A DNA stretch of 64,000 nt from Centroberyx gerrardi (GCF_048128805.1 NC_136010.1:13922480-13986479), one strand, 5' to 3'. Positions 1 to 12,120 are shown, counted from the stretch's first letter. Translations and numbers: made by a program. The notes: generated by a model not told the origin, from the letters alone.

Positions 1-793
1 TTTCGCGATACGGTAAGTAGACATATAGCCTATATGAGCAGTGTTTTCGTCGCATAGATCTATTTAGAGAATAAACCGAGAGATGTGTCATTCTGTGTGA
101 GTGCGGTGGAGCATCTGAACGTTTAAAAACAGAATAGCACCTCGGAGGTTTGCCCTCTGTCCGTGGTTTGAATCCAAATTATACTGTTACATAATGGCAT
201 TTTCATTTTAGATTACCATATTCTGCGCCATAGGAAGGCAGAGCGAGATTTGTCGCATGTCAAGTAGGCTATGGCTGTCTGGCGATACGGCTGTGTAAAT
301 CCTGCGAGGTTACCATCTCAAAGCCTGCTTGGCAGCCCAATTAGACGAATGCCGCTGGAAGAAATTTGTGGTTGAAACCTAACCTACTTGAAATCTTATC
401 CTCTGCAGGAGATGGATAGCTGGAAAAATGCATCATCATCCCAGGAGCTGCACATCAGAGTCTCGGCCTAACAAGTGTTAGAATATTCCCCAAGGAGAAA
501 CAACTGCAGTAATCCTATAATAAGGATGCAAATGTCACAACGAAGCTATAAAGCCCTGTAGGAATATTGTAGTGATATCATAGGAGGTTAAAACAATCCC
601 ATCAAGTACCACAGCCACATTATAGGTCCATAAAGGAATATTATAGTGATTTTAGCAGGTGTGTCCCAGACCAGAATCAAATGTAGCCCTCCAACATGGG
701 ATTCCTTGCCTAACTTTAAAGAGCAGGCCCTTTTCTCCATGCCAGCTGTGACTTTGATCCCTTAACTGTGTGACTGCGGGACCTAGAGTAGTC
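1..793 (+). other. GGT7 upstream / 5' UTR region
   Basis: No coding exon is supported here. Positions 12-19 read as a good splice donor (gtaagtag) right after the window start, so bases 1-11 could be the end of a noncoding first exon, probably of GGT7; too little is visible to be sure. The rest is A/T-rich and includes a stretch (about 545-655) with two copies of an AGGAATATT-type dispersed repeat word. No TATA box or CpG island stands out. Confidence 0.4.
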
Positions 794-3700
794 ATGCACA
801 ACCCTGCTCCTGAAATTGTGGCAGGGTATTCTAGCGGGCTAGTGACGGACAAAGATGCCAATCCGGAGACAACCTTGGGAAGTGCCTACTCTCCGGTGGA
901 CTACATGAGCATCACCAGCTTCCCCAGGCTGCCAGAGGACGACGCGCTGTCTGGGGAGAACACTCAGAAATCTCGCAAAGATGATGACAACTTTCTGAGC
1001 GAGCAGGATACAGGTCAGTCAGAGAGCCCATACTGCAAAAAATACATTTCACATATACTTGAATATGTTTAGAGAGATGTTTCAGGCACTGGTAAATTCA
1101 GCAGACAAAGAGCAGAACTGTATTTCAATAAAATCTGAGCATTAAGAATTTGCTCACACTGCTTGCTACTGCCCTGCATGATGTATTGTGGTGCAAGATG
1201 ATTGCAGGATTAACAGGCAAACCAATTCTAAAGGTTGAAAGTTTATTGATATAGGTGCTACTTGGTGTATTAGATGCATGCTGAATTGAAGAGTTAATTC
1301 TAACGATTCATTAATGGTATTAAGTCATGTTCTGCAGTGCGTGTATGTTTGCCAAGAAGCAAGGCCGCATTACATTGCCAGATTTTTGAATGGAGTTTGG
1401 CGTGAGAGGACAAAATATGGTGTGTGTCCTGCTCATTCCTGTTTATCCTTATCCTTTTGGTTTGTACGTCCCAGACCCAGATCTGTTTTTGAAGACAGCT
1501 CGCCTCCAGCGTCTCCCCTCCTCGGCCTCTGACCTGGCCAGCCATGACATCTCGCCCCTGCGGGAGACCACCAGAGACCCCTTGGCAGACGACTGCGCCT
1601 GCCAGCGAGACGGACTGACAGTCATCATCACAGCCTGCCTCACGTTCGCCACAGGAGTCACTGTAGCTCTCATCATGCAGATCTACTTTGGAGACCCGCA
1701 GGTAGGCAGTTTTACTGTCGTAATGCTGTAGCAATAGTGTTGTTGTCTTTCTCTGATCCCACACACACTGCCACACCCTCAGGTAAATTCAGACAGATTA
1801 ACAGTTTCTTCCTCCCTTCCTCATTCTCCTGTTTCAAGGTCTTTAACCAGGGGGCGGTGGTGACTGATGTGGCTCAGTGTACGTCTCTCGGCTTCGACGT
1901 TCTGGGGAAGCAGGGCTCCAGTGTGGACGCTGCCATCACCGCTGCTCTCTGTCTGGGCATTATCCACCCACACACCTCTGGCATTGGCGGGTGAGTGATA
2001 ACATCAATCTGTTGGACTACCTGCTAAGTTCGTAGATGTAAAAAAAAAAGGATAAATATGAATACGAAGCCAACGTAGAGCTCTGCTGACATTTTCTGCA
2101 GTGGCGGAGTTATGCTGGTGCATGACATCCGTAAGAATGAGACCCGGGTAATCGACTTCAGAGAGACGGCACCGTCTGCGATCCATGAGGACATGCTGCA
2201 GGCAAACCTTGATCTCAAGGTGAGGCGTTGTTTCTGGCATATTCCTCCCTTACTCCTGTCAAACATTGAGTCAGAGAAGAGGAGAAAGTGTTACTGCTAT
2301 TGTTGTTGAGTTGTGGGTGATGTGGGCTATTCTCGCTGCTGTATTTCAGCCTGGCCTGCTGGTTGGAGTACCGGGCATGCTCAGTGGGATGCATCAGGCA
2401 CATCAGCTGTATGGCAGGTACTGTGATCGTCATTACAATTATTTATAATCCTTTCATCTTTCCTCATAACATGACTATTTGCGGTCTGACTTCTGGATTC
2501 CCTGCATTCCCTCCTTCCTTCGTATCTTCTGTTTCCTGTACACCACTTTGTGACAATCCTGTTTATTAAAAGCCCTTTATAAGTAAAACCACTGTTATAT
2601 TGTTATTCACCCATTCCTCTCTCCTTCCCCATTTTGTCCAGTTCTGTTAGACAAGTATACTAAACGTTGACGTTTTAATTGCCCCATGCAGAGACGCAGC
2701 ATGGGTGCACTGCTCAGTCTGCAGAGCTGCCACTGCATCTAGCTTAGTCCTATAAAGAATCAGATTAGAAAGGGCAGCCTGTCGTTGTGCTGTCAGCTCA
2801 ACCAGAGACTGCGCTTGTATTCAGAACTAAAGGAGTGTGAATCCATTCCCAGTGAAGTTATCACCAGCTGTGTTTAAGGAGAACACGTTTGTTCCTTTTC
2901 CTGGTCAGAGCGTCGGCCTGCAATTACTCTGATGCTATGTAATTATCGGCGCTGAGGCCTTAATTGTTAAGAGGATGACGTTGCAGCGCTAACACGCTCG
3001 CTTGATGCATGCATGGAGGATAAGTGTTTTGCCAGGCCATTATGGATTATTAACTTGACAAATTAATCCTTTGAAAGTGATGATTTCAGAGTACATTCAC
3101 AAGTTTTAACGGTTTGTAAACCGAGCCAAACTTATATGACGTTTGTATTCCTCAGAATGCCGTGGAAAGATGTGGTTACCATGGCAGCCGATGTGGCCAG
3201 AAATGGGTTTAATGTTACTCATGACCTAGGTAAGTCTAGTGTATTGTAGTGCTAATCCTTGAATGAAGGGAATGTCATTACTCTCACTGTTCTTGCATTA
3301 ATAACACTGCGTTATTGCCCAGCATTGATATCGCTCCTGAACAACATGAACTAAAGTATTAAGACAGCTGATAGTCTTATTAAGCACACAGGGGGCTCGT
3401 TAATTAAAAAACAAAGGGAAAATTTGCAGGTGTGATCTCATCTGTACTGCCTGTCTCTCCCTAGCTGAAGCTCTAGCTAAAGTTAAGGACCAGAACGTGT
3501 CGGACGCCTTCCGGGACTTGTTCCTCCCCAACGGCCAGGCTCCCCTCTCCGGGTTGTTCACCAGACGACTTGACTTGGCGGCCATCTTGGATGCCATCGC
3601 AGCTAATGGAATAGCGGACTTCTACAGCGGAAACCTGACGCAGGAAATGGCGGCCGCAGTAAGGAAGCATGGCCTTTTCTCAGCACCATCATCTATGATT

Positions 3701-6700
3701 ATATAAGTAGTCATGAATACTGCATAGCCTCCATTGGGAAAACACTCTAATGTCCCTGCTGTACTTTTCACTTAGGGCTTTTTGGTAAAGTTTTGGCTAG
3801 GGCTGGGCAATAATCTAACATGATCCTTTATCGTCTTTCAACAATCATATCGTGATGAAAATGAGTTATTACTGCTACTACTGAAGTGACTATCAGCACA
3901 TTGTGTTGGTATTTAGTGACAAGTTAGACACCCAAGTACAAATACAATAGAAAAGAAACAAGACCCCACAAATCCCACAAAAATAGAAAAGGTCAAGGGG
4001 AAGATTAGTAAACCAAAAAGTCGGAAATGAGCTACAGCCTGTGTAGTCATGCATATAAATTTGCGTGTTCATGCTCATATAAAAGTATATGTATACTGCA
4101 CACCACCCCATTACACTCATACATAGGTACACCACCATGAGCATAGCTTTTATGCTTTACTTTCCATCCAGATATAAATGAATGAATATACAGAGCTTAC
4201 ACCTAGCTTTCTGTGACAGGACTTCCCTGACACGAGAGGCGGGTGTGGTCTGCCAGCAACACTGTTGTGTGCTAAGTGGTTCACACCCATTTTTCAGGAG
4301 CTTTCCAGTCACAGGCCACACTGTCACCAGACCAGAAACACCTGTGCACATTACATCAGACAATTCATTAGCCATATAACATGATAAGGTTGCCAGTCCC
4401 TCACAAAGGGATCAATTGTACACCTTAGTACCTGTGATAATGTTTCTAGTGTGTTCAAGCTTCACATACCACAGAATTAAATAGGGAGGATTTTCATCTA
4501 ACTGCATCTGTAGAAAGTTGAGCAGCATACCATATTATTCTAAGGATATTTCTGTATCTGGCAAGCGGCTTCAATGGTGTATCAACTATAAAATGATTCT
4601 TAGTGTCATCCTGTATTGATACCCAAAATGGTATAGGCTTTGGACAGAACCAAAACAGATGACTGTTAGTGCCACACTCATTCTTGCATTTGCAGCATAG
4701 TGGAGAGCAGTGAGAGTCATATTTACTATTGATAACCGAGGTAATATATAGCTTATGAATTGTTTTCTATTGAATTTCATGTGACTTATTAGAGGTAGTT
4801 ATTTCCTTTGCATTAATCAAAATGCAACATCACTTCTCTTAAACAAGATGGAACCCAAAACCTTTTCGCCAGGATAGTTTACTGCTATTAATTTAGAGAT
4901 TGCATCTGATATGAAACATTTTTGGTATACAGGGCTGGTAATTTTCTTCCTTTGTGAGTAAGCTGACAAAAGAGCAATCTCTGCTGTGTTTATACCTCTG
5001 GAATGAAGTTGATTTAACTACTAAGCTGTAAATATTGAGTTTGAGGGAGCTTAAATTTTTTGTTTGTAAGATTTCAGTGTTCCCATCAAGATATCGGTCA
5101 TGTAGTTTATATATGTTAACAATATAATTCAAAGTATGCTAACAAGAAAAATAAATGTAATAAAGACATTCAGAGTTTACATACATAGTGTAATTGAGTC
5201 AAAATCATGTTTTAGACTATGAAAGACCAACAGGATAAATGTGTTACATAGTCAGCAGAGTGTTCAGACTGAGCATTCAGTTGTCAGGTAGTAATTTGAA
5301 AATATTTTCCTGTTTCTGCCTCAAGCGACAAGTTGTTTTCTGTTCTCCATTTTGCGTGACTTTCTGTCACGAATGCCCCTCAGCCACTGAGAGCTGCAAA
5401 TGGCTCACATGTGCTTCTACTGATCACAGGCTAGATGGGTGTTGAATTCCGGCACCTCACTCACTAAACCTGTACTTCTTCAGACCATTTCTGGTTTTCA
5501 TTTTGATTCGCGCGCTATTTTGGGTGACGTCTTTATTCCTTGAAATGAGAAAGACAATTTACTGGTTTTACCGTTAGATTCAAACATGCCATGCATTTTT
5601 TAACAGGTACGAGCGAGAGGGGGAGTGCTGTCTGAGGAAGACTTTGCAAACTACAGCACACTCTTGCAGCAGCCAGCAGAGATCACCTATCAGGGTAAAT
5701 ACCAGTTCAGATACTGTTCACATCAGAGCAATTAGAGCAGTGTAGTGTGTTCCCAGACTGCTTGACCCCCAATTTTACAAATTGATTGTCAACTCCTGAA
5801 ACATTAGTTGAAACATTCTTCTCATTAGCCGAAACATTCCTCCATCTTCCTGTAAATATGTCCTGATAATGACAAAAGAAAACAAGAACATGCGCCCTTG
5901 CACATTGTCCCTTTTTCTGTATGTGGTGCCTCCATCAATTGTTTGTTGATTTGAACCAGTAATACACATACCGGTATGCAAATTGGCACTCCTTGTACAT
6001 AGAGTAATGCAAATATGATTCACATTTCACATCCTGTGTATTATACAGTATATAATACACAGATACAGATATATTGAATTTATCTAGATATTTTTTTTAT
6101 ATTTTCACACGACATATTTTGTTTTTTGATATTTTCATATCATACATACTGTATTTTTTATTCATTTCTTTATCTCAGTATGCTCTACTGCTGTTATATG
6201 GACACACCTAGCATGCATTCTGATATTCATGTTGATAACATTTCATACTTTTCACTCTTATAGTTCTACTTTATACATTCTCAGATCGTAATTTGGTTGC
6301 TTTATGTTTAAAACCCCTCATTTGCTCCATTCTTATTTATATTCTGTTTTTCTTTGCTGTATCCCATTTCTTTTTGCCGCTGCAGTGACTCAATTTCCCC
6401 CATGGAGATCATTAATGTTTCCTCTTATCTTGTGGCTTGTTGGACTTGCGGTGTGTGTGTTGTGTAGGGCACCATGTGATGGCGGCTCCAGCCCCACATG
6501 CAGGCGTTGCCCTGATCACGGCTCTCAACATCCTGGAAGGCTACAACATTACCAGCCAGCTGCCCAGGAACAGCACCTACCACTGGATTGCAGAGGTAGT
6601 ACACTAACTGCTTCACCAGCATGCAGCATAATAAACGGTATTCAAACTACCTGTCTTTGTTGAAACTGCAGTAATTCATGTGGTTATTTACAGTCTGTGA

Positions 6701-8718
6701 AGATAGCTCTGGCCCTGGCTAGTGGGCTGGGAGATCCCATATATGACACCTCCGTCTCAGAGGTCGTCGCTCAGATGCTGAGGTGGGTTTTCCCTCAATA
6801 TGGTCCTTAAATGTACAATGTGTAACCCCATCCTAATTCACTGAGGCATTTTCTTTTAACCCAGTGTCGTTCCGTTCTCCCAGTAAGTCCCAGGCTGCCC
6901 TGCTTCGCCAGATGATCAACGACTCTCAGGCGTTTCCCGCAGGTCACTACGCTCCATCGTTTGCGTTGGAGGAGGGCGCAGCGGCTTCCCAGGTCATGGT
7001 CATGGGGCCGGACGACTTTATTGTGTCACTCATGAGGTATGCCATGCTATAGTGTTATTGCTGTAGCACATTGTCTATTTAAGTAAACCCCAACGACAGT
7101 TTAAGAGTGGATGGATATTACTGGAACATTTTCATTCAAATCTCTTTTTGTATTTTGTGTGTTTTTAGCTCTCTGAACAAACCGTTTGGCAGTGGGATTG
7201 TCACTCCTTCAGGAATCCTTTTGAATAGCCAGATCCTGGACTTCTCCTGGCCTAATAAAACACAGAGCTCCTCTCCACCAAACCCAGTAATTCTACCTTT
7301 CACTTGTTTCTTTGCTTTTGTGCCACATTTAATCAACAGTTGAGGTGTTCAAGATTTAAGAGCATGAAAATTCTCAGTGGCATCTTGGTTTGTAATTATT
7401 GAAAAAAATCAGTGAACGATTTATTGTACCTCCTCACGGTGTTTTTGTTCTCCACTTCTGCAGCATAACAGCCTCCAGCCTGGGAAGAGGCCCATGTCCT
7501 TCCTGATGCCCACAGCGGTGAGGCCGGCCCTGGGGCTGTGTGGCACTTATGTGGCCCTGGGCTCCTCCAATGGGGACAGAGCCCTTAGTGGCATCACACA
7601 GGTTATTTACTTACTGATAAAATTCATTAAGTCCACAATTGATTGATAGCTTTTTAGCAGTGTGAAAACACACCTTTGTAGATTGGCTTTTGTTCCTATT
7701 ATCCAGTGGAAAGAAATGTCTTGCCTCATTGTGTTTCACAGTAATTTATCTATGTGTTATTATTCTGTATCTCTTATTCTGTATTGCGATCTCTCACAGG
7801 TGCTGATGAATGTTCTGTCTTCCCGTAAAAACCTGAGTGACAGTTTAGCGTATGGCAGACTCCACCCACAGCTGCAGCCCAACAAACTTCTAGTGGACTG
7901 TGAGTATTTCCTGCAGATCTATCTGTTGTCTAGTTTGGTCCAAATATAATGTAATAGAGATTCTAATTCTGTTTCTTATTTCCTGGTATTAAAATGCATC
8001 TGCATCTGCATCTGCTTCTGGATATGCCATCTGGATAACGAATAATCCGATAGCATTTACACCTGGTGTTTATATGCGTTCTTGGTGTCTGTATTCTGTC
8101 TGCATTTTGATTGGATCTCATTTTTGTGAGCACTATGCAAAACAGGCGAGCAGCTGGGGAGAGGACAAGTCTGTCTATTGTCAACAAAAACAAACATGGC
8201 AGGTGTAGGGTCTCCAGGTGATGGTACTGTGCAGTGCTTACTCTTTGTTTGCTGCGAAAAGACTCATCTTCTACTATGCGAACACACTGTATGATTGATC
8301 GCATTTGAACTATGCTGATTGGCTAAGATCCGATCATAATGTGAGCCAGTCCGCCTCTGGAAGCGGTCTGGCAGATCCAGTCACATTCTGATCGCAGTGT
8401 GTGCTGTGTGTAATTACACTTTATGTTAACACGTGTTTATTCATCCACAGATCGCATTTATTCAATTTGACACCTGTTGTTCCTTGTTCATTCTTGCCAC
8501 TAACCTCACCTTCCCCTCTCCTACTCCTCTCCCTCTCCCCAGCTGAGTTTCTCCAGGAAGACGTGGAGCTGCTACAGGCCAAAGGTCACCAGGTTGAGAG
8601 GATAGACGTTCTCTCATTGGTGGAGGGCACCAGGAGAACCAATGACCTCATCATCGGGGTGAAGGACCCCCGCAGTGCTGACGCCTCAGCCCTCACTATG
8701 TCCATGAACATGCCCTAG
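794..8718 (+). CDS. ggt7: Gamma-glutamyltransferase 7 (15 coding exons, 680 aa)
   Basis: Coding exons: 794-1013, 1475-1701, 1839-1990, 2102-2219, 2350-2417, 3156-3229, 3465-3658, 5607-5694, 6468-6595, 6694-6782, 6884-7036, 7169-7286, 7464-7601, 7800-7899, 8543-8718. All introns are GT-AG and the phase closes. The product is a type II membrane protein: a cytosolic N-terminus with the GGT7-typical AYSPVDYMSITSFPRLPED block, an anchor at about residues 121-143 (from LTVIITACLTF), then the extracellular GGT fold. I start at ATG 794; an in-frame GTG at 770 is not a plausible eukaryotic start. The family cleaves gamma-glutamyl bonds of glutathione, but the position of the autoprocessing Thr is Ala487 here (A487-S-Q-V aligned to T-[AS]-H-[LV] of GGT1/5), and other active-site residues differ, so enzyme activity is doubtful. 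Length is near the 662 aa I recall for human. The family assignment is secure. Confidence 0.97.
1475..1701 (+). other. ggt7: GGT7 exon 2: juxtamembrane region and signal anchor
   Basis: This exon encodes residues 74-149. A polar segment (KTARLQRLPSSAS, then SPLRET) is followed by a CxC pair (Cys114, Cys116) and a hydrophobic stretch of about 23 residues (121-143), then the conserved QIYFGDPQ. With no N-terminal signal peptide, this is a type II signal anchor. The placement comes from hydropathy read by eye. Confidence 0.85.
3793..3900. repeat. MITE-like dispersed repeat fragment ('agggctgggcaata' type)
   Basis: In the GGT7 intron after exon 7. It opens with agggctgggcaataatc and contains the atatcgtgatgaaaat word of a repeat very common in teleost introns. 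A second, fuller member lies at 55345-55690 in PLCG1. This copy looks truncated, since no matching right end is visible. Confidence 0.5.
4480..4990 (-). mobile_element. Degenerate L1-type LINE ORF2 C-terminal fragment
   Basis: Reading the minus strand in the GGT7 intron between exons 7 and 8, one frame gives CCKCKNECGTNSHLFWFCPK followed by PIPFW. This is the C-x2-C-x-n-H-x-n-C plus FW signature that ends ORF2 of fish L1-like elements. Flanking frames carry stops and frameshifts, and no reverse transcriptase core is present. It is a dead 5'-truncated insertion in antisense orientation to GGT7. The edges are approximate. Confidence 0.6.
7960..8410. repeat. Possible MITE-like dispersed repeat in last GGT7 intron
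   Basis: The region starts with a short (tgcatc)n tract near 7995-8020, then carries 'catttacacctggtgtttatatgcg' type text, which resembles a fish MITE family known to me only by feel. It ends with repeated 'gatccgatcata / gatcgcagtg' words before exon 15. Terminal repeats are not clear, so the call is weak. Confidence 0.3.
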
Positions 8719-10317
8719 CGCCTATGGGGGGATGGTGGGTGGACAGTAAAGAAGGGGTAAGAGGAGTTCAGCTGTTTGAGCAGATAGAGGGTCGATAAGG
8801 GAGCAGAGATGATGCTAGGGAGGCTGGTCCACTAATATACTAAACAAATTTAAGGGGAAAAGACTGTGATTTGACAGAAGAAACACAGTGAACACAAAGG
8901 CATGAGGCTTACTCTGAGACGACTTATATGGATGCTGATAGAGATCCTCTTCTCAGATTTTGTTGCTCACACAGGCACACAAAAAACGACTAGGAGCACC
9001 AGCTCACATCCCTCTGCTGTTTATACCCTCCGTCCCCAGCCTCAAACAGCGCTCAGTCACAATAGACTGTTCAAAATCTCTCTGTCCGTCCCCTGAATGA
9101 CGTCAGTCCCCGCTGCCTATATTGCACAGACCAGTGCATTAAATTGCGTTCATAAATCAGATCTGATGCTCTGTTTAAAATTGGACTAAAGCAATAAATC
9201 TTAGGGATTACAGAGAGGGTTTAGATAGCGGATATGAGGAAGGGAAGATGGAAAAGTGTCAAATTATTTTTAGTCACATTTTCGCTTGCACTAGGAAAGC
9301 CTCTGGTGAACATTTGTTAATAAGCTTTGTAAGTTATTTGAGCCTGCCCGAGTGGCAGCTAGCTTTATTTGTGCTGCAAAACACTGATGTATCTCCTCCT
9401 TCTTGAAAGTCCTCAGTGTGACGTTTCCAGAGGGTCACACTTGTGAAAATAGGAACAGGAGTTCTTACAGCGTGCTAAATTCATGACTCATGGATTCTTT
9501 GAACAAAGTAATTACGTCATCATACCAGGAAGCTGCCAATTACGACATGCGTACGGTCCTTAATGCACTCAACCCACCTATCTGCTTTTCAGATTCCCCC
9601 TGCATTTTACCCTTTGTTCCAAATAGCACATAAGATCACAAGGAAAGGTAAAAAAAAAAAAGGTAATAATAGTTATAGCGGTTAAAAGTATGGTTTCGCA
9701 ACCAAACTAGGCAATCCTAAACTGAACACACAAGCTAAACCATTTACTCTCATGCTTTTTATATGGTGTGTGACTGTACTTAGATGTTGTTTAGTACAAC
9801 TGCTGAAGTTTTAACCTGTTGCGAACAATCAATAGCTTCCTTGGGACCATGTTAATATTTACACATTATTTACACAAAAGGAAATATGGTAGGACCTATA
9901 GGTCTCAATTGCTTTCCTCCTAACAAATGAGTGTTTTCTTCAGTTTAACAGTTGTTAAATATTAGTAATGGTAGAATAAATGCATTAAAATATATTTTAT
10001 TTAAGAGAATTTGAGTTGTTGCATGATTTTGTTCTCTTTTAAAGCTTGTGAACTTTTTTTTAGAATGGGGATACTTGTTTTTAGAATGGGGATAATCTGC
10101 AGGTTCAATGATGGCTTGAGTATAATTTGTCTATTTTTATATAAACATTTGTTGGGCTATATACATCATTTCTACTGTTGTAATACAAAATGCATTAATT
10201 TGGGACAACTCAGAAATGGCTGCGTCTTGTTTATTTCTTAGTGTATTTATGATTGTTTTATTTTAGACTGTATATTTGAAAAAAGTACCTACAGCTTTTG
10301 TAAAGCATCACAATAAA
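8719..10317 (+). other. ggt7: GGT7 3' UTR (inferred)
   Basis: Noncoding sequence follows the TAG at 8716-8718. The first well-placed polyadenylation hexamer is AATAAA at 10312-10317, implying a 3' UTR of about 1.6 kb. Later hexamers at 10560-10565 and 10807-10812 could extend it. No ORF of interest is seen. Confidence 0.5.
10312..10317 (+). terminator. Candidate polyadenylation signal for GGT7
   Basis: AATAAA in an A/T-rich setting 1.6 kb after the GGT7 stop codon. Alternatives at 10560 and 10807 are equally canonical, so which one is used cannot be told from sequence. Confidence 0.45.
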
Positions 10318-11006
10318 AATGGTTCTATAAAAGTCCAGAATGGCCAATGCTGACTGACTAATATGCCCATAACCTGATTGTCTCTCTTTTTGGTTACTAG
10401 TGCACTATGACTGTTTGGTGATGCTTGTTGCCTTTGCTGTAGAGTATCTTGTCTTAAGACACCTGTTTGCGCAGCACCTAACGTTTGACTTGATGTGCAT
10501 TATTTATTACTTACTTTGTATCTGATTTTACTCAAAATCAACAATGTCCAAACCCAAGAAATAAAATGTTTGCACACATCTTAAATTTGAAGAATGTTTG
10601 TCTTTATTTTGCTGACCCATTAACAAATAAACAAGTGTAAGCGCTTTCTAGGTGCTGGGGTTGAAGGGTATGCGTGACAGGAGCAAGTCAAACCACGTTG
10701 GCTTAAAACTCCACCTATTACCAAAGTGTTTGACTAGCCACTAAAATCAACAAATCGTGCGTTGGTTTCCACTGTTGCTCACTTGTACTTGAGCCTACTT
10801 TGTCCAAATAAAACTTTGTTATTGTCAAGGTTTTGGTAGCCCTGAAGGCTATATTGAATTTCTCATAGGAATATCATATGACTATAAATATGTTGTGAAA
10901 GGGAACTTGTAGTTGTATTTCCTTGAGTACAGATTTCTCGTTAAATATATCCTTTATTTTCACCCCGTTCCCATTGAAGTATTATATTGGCCCGTTCCCC
11001 AAAAGG

Positions 11007-11072
11007 GTTTTATTTTGAAATTTATAACCGGAAATTCTATTTTTCATTCTGGCTGGCTTGACACTGTTGCTC
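11007..11072 (+). promoter_or_regulatory. Copy A of a repeated promoter-like module, upstream of NCOA6
   Basis: The sequence holds, in order, TTTTATTTTGAAA, AACCGGAAATTCT (an ETS-type CCGGAA core), and CTGGCTGGCTTGACA. A gapless alignment to 40656-40721 gives about 52 of 67 identical positions, and a third related copy lies inverted at 39535-39606. It sits about 1.1 kb upstream of the NCOA6 start codon, in the direction of transcription, just before a candidate noncoding first exon ending at 11151 (donor ggtaaggc). A promoter role is inferred. Confidence 0.5.
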
Positions 11073-12120
11073 CCTTGTGATTCATGTTTTGTTAGCTAAT
11101 CTAGCTAGCAGATGTCGATTGGTTGCACTTATTTCCAGATGAATATGTTTGGTAAGGCTTTAGCGTTAATTTGTGTCATTTATTGGTGATCATAGCTAGC
11201 TAGTTAAAGAGTAACAAGCTGTGTAATTTGCAATGCGTTCATGATGAATCAACTGCAGGGCTACCTAGCTAGCTAACGTTTGCTAACATTTGCTAGCTTG
11301 CTAACTAGAGCTTTTTGAGAAGCCTGCAAGACCCGCCTTGAAATTGATATTGTCCCTTTTCATAGTGAATTGTCAGCTGGAAACATATTAGGTTGGCTTG
11401 TTATTTTACTACATAGTATTCTGATCTACGTGAAATTGTTTAATATCATGGGATACAGTTAACATTTGTTTCACCAGTGCCGATTTTGATGGCTTAACGT
11501 TAGCTTACGTTTACGCCAAGGCCCGTGTTGTTGGGCCGATAGTACGTTAACTAGTTAGCTACCGTCTACGCTAGCTAATATACACATTGTACATTACATT
11601 AGACAAATCAGACCAAATTATGTATAATGGTGAAAATATCCCTGGAAGTTGAATTGTCTGACCACCCACTACCAAGCCAAAGCTGTATAATTACTTGACC
11701 TCTGCCAATGCAAGCGACATACCAGGTGATGTCAATGAGGAATAGTGTTGTTATTGCAACGCTAGCTGTATTGTGTGACTAGTTCTACTGATCATAAGTG
11801 GATTCCTCAGAGAAAAGGAATGAATTTTGTTTGACCTTGTCTCAATCGAAGCCTGACCTCACTAAAGTATAACTGAACTCAATTTCTCTTTAATTTGTAG
11901 TTAGCTAGCTATCCAGCAGACTGAGAAGCACCCAAGCTCTATGTCAGAGGCTTCATGTGGGCAAATAGTGTTTGTGTCCAGTTTACCATGTTGTATGCAT
12001 CTTTGCTTGTCTGTGACATTAGACATGTGTGGGCTATAGTCAGCTCTTTCTCTCTCTCTTCTGGTATTGCAGCATAAACGGTTCAAACTTGGGCCACGCC
12101 ACTCCTACTAACAGGGGAGG
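11073..12120 (+). other. ncoa6: NCOA6 5' UTR / first intron
   Basis: A donor-like gtaaggc at 11152 may end a noncoding first exon. An acceptor (ttgcag) at 12067-12072 would open the exon carrying the start codon, giving a 48-nt 5' UTR piece (12073-12120). The intervening DNA is unusually rich in GCTAGC and AACGTTAGC-type words (for example near 11100, 11195, 11265, 11495, 11555 and 11905). No coding exon is seen. Confidence 0.5.

Noticed and set aside
770..793. GTG-initiated N-terminal extension of GGT7
   Set aside because: GTG is not a usual nuclear start codon; the in-frame ATG at 794 is preferred.
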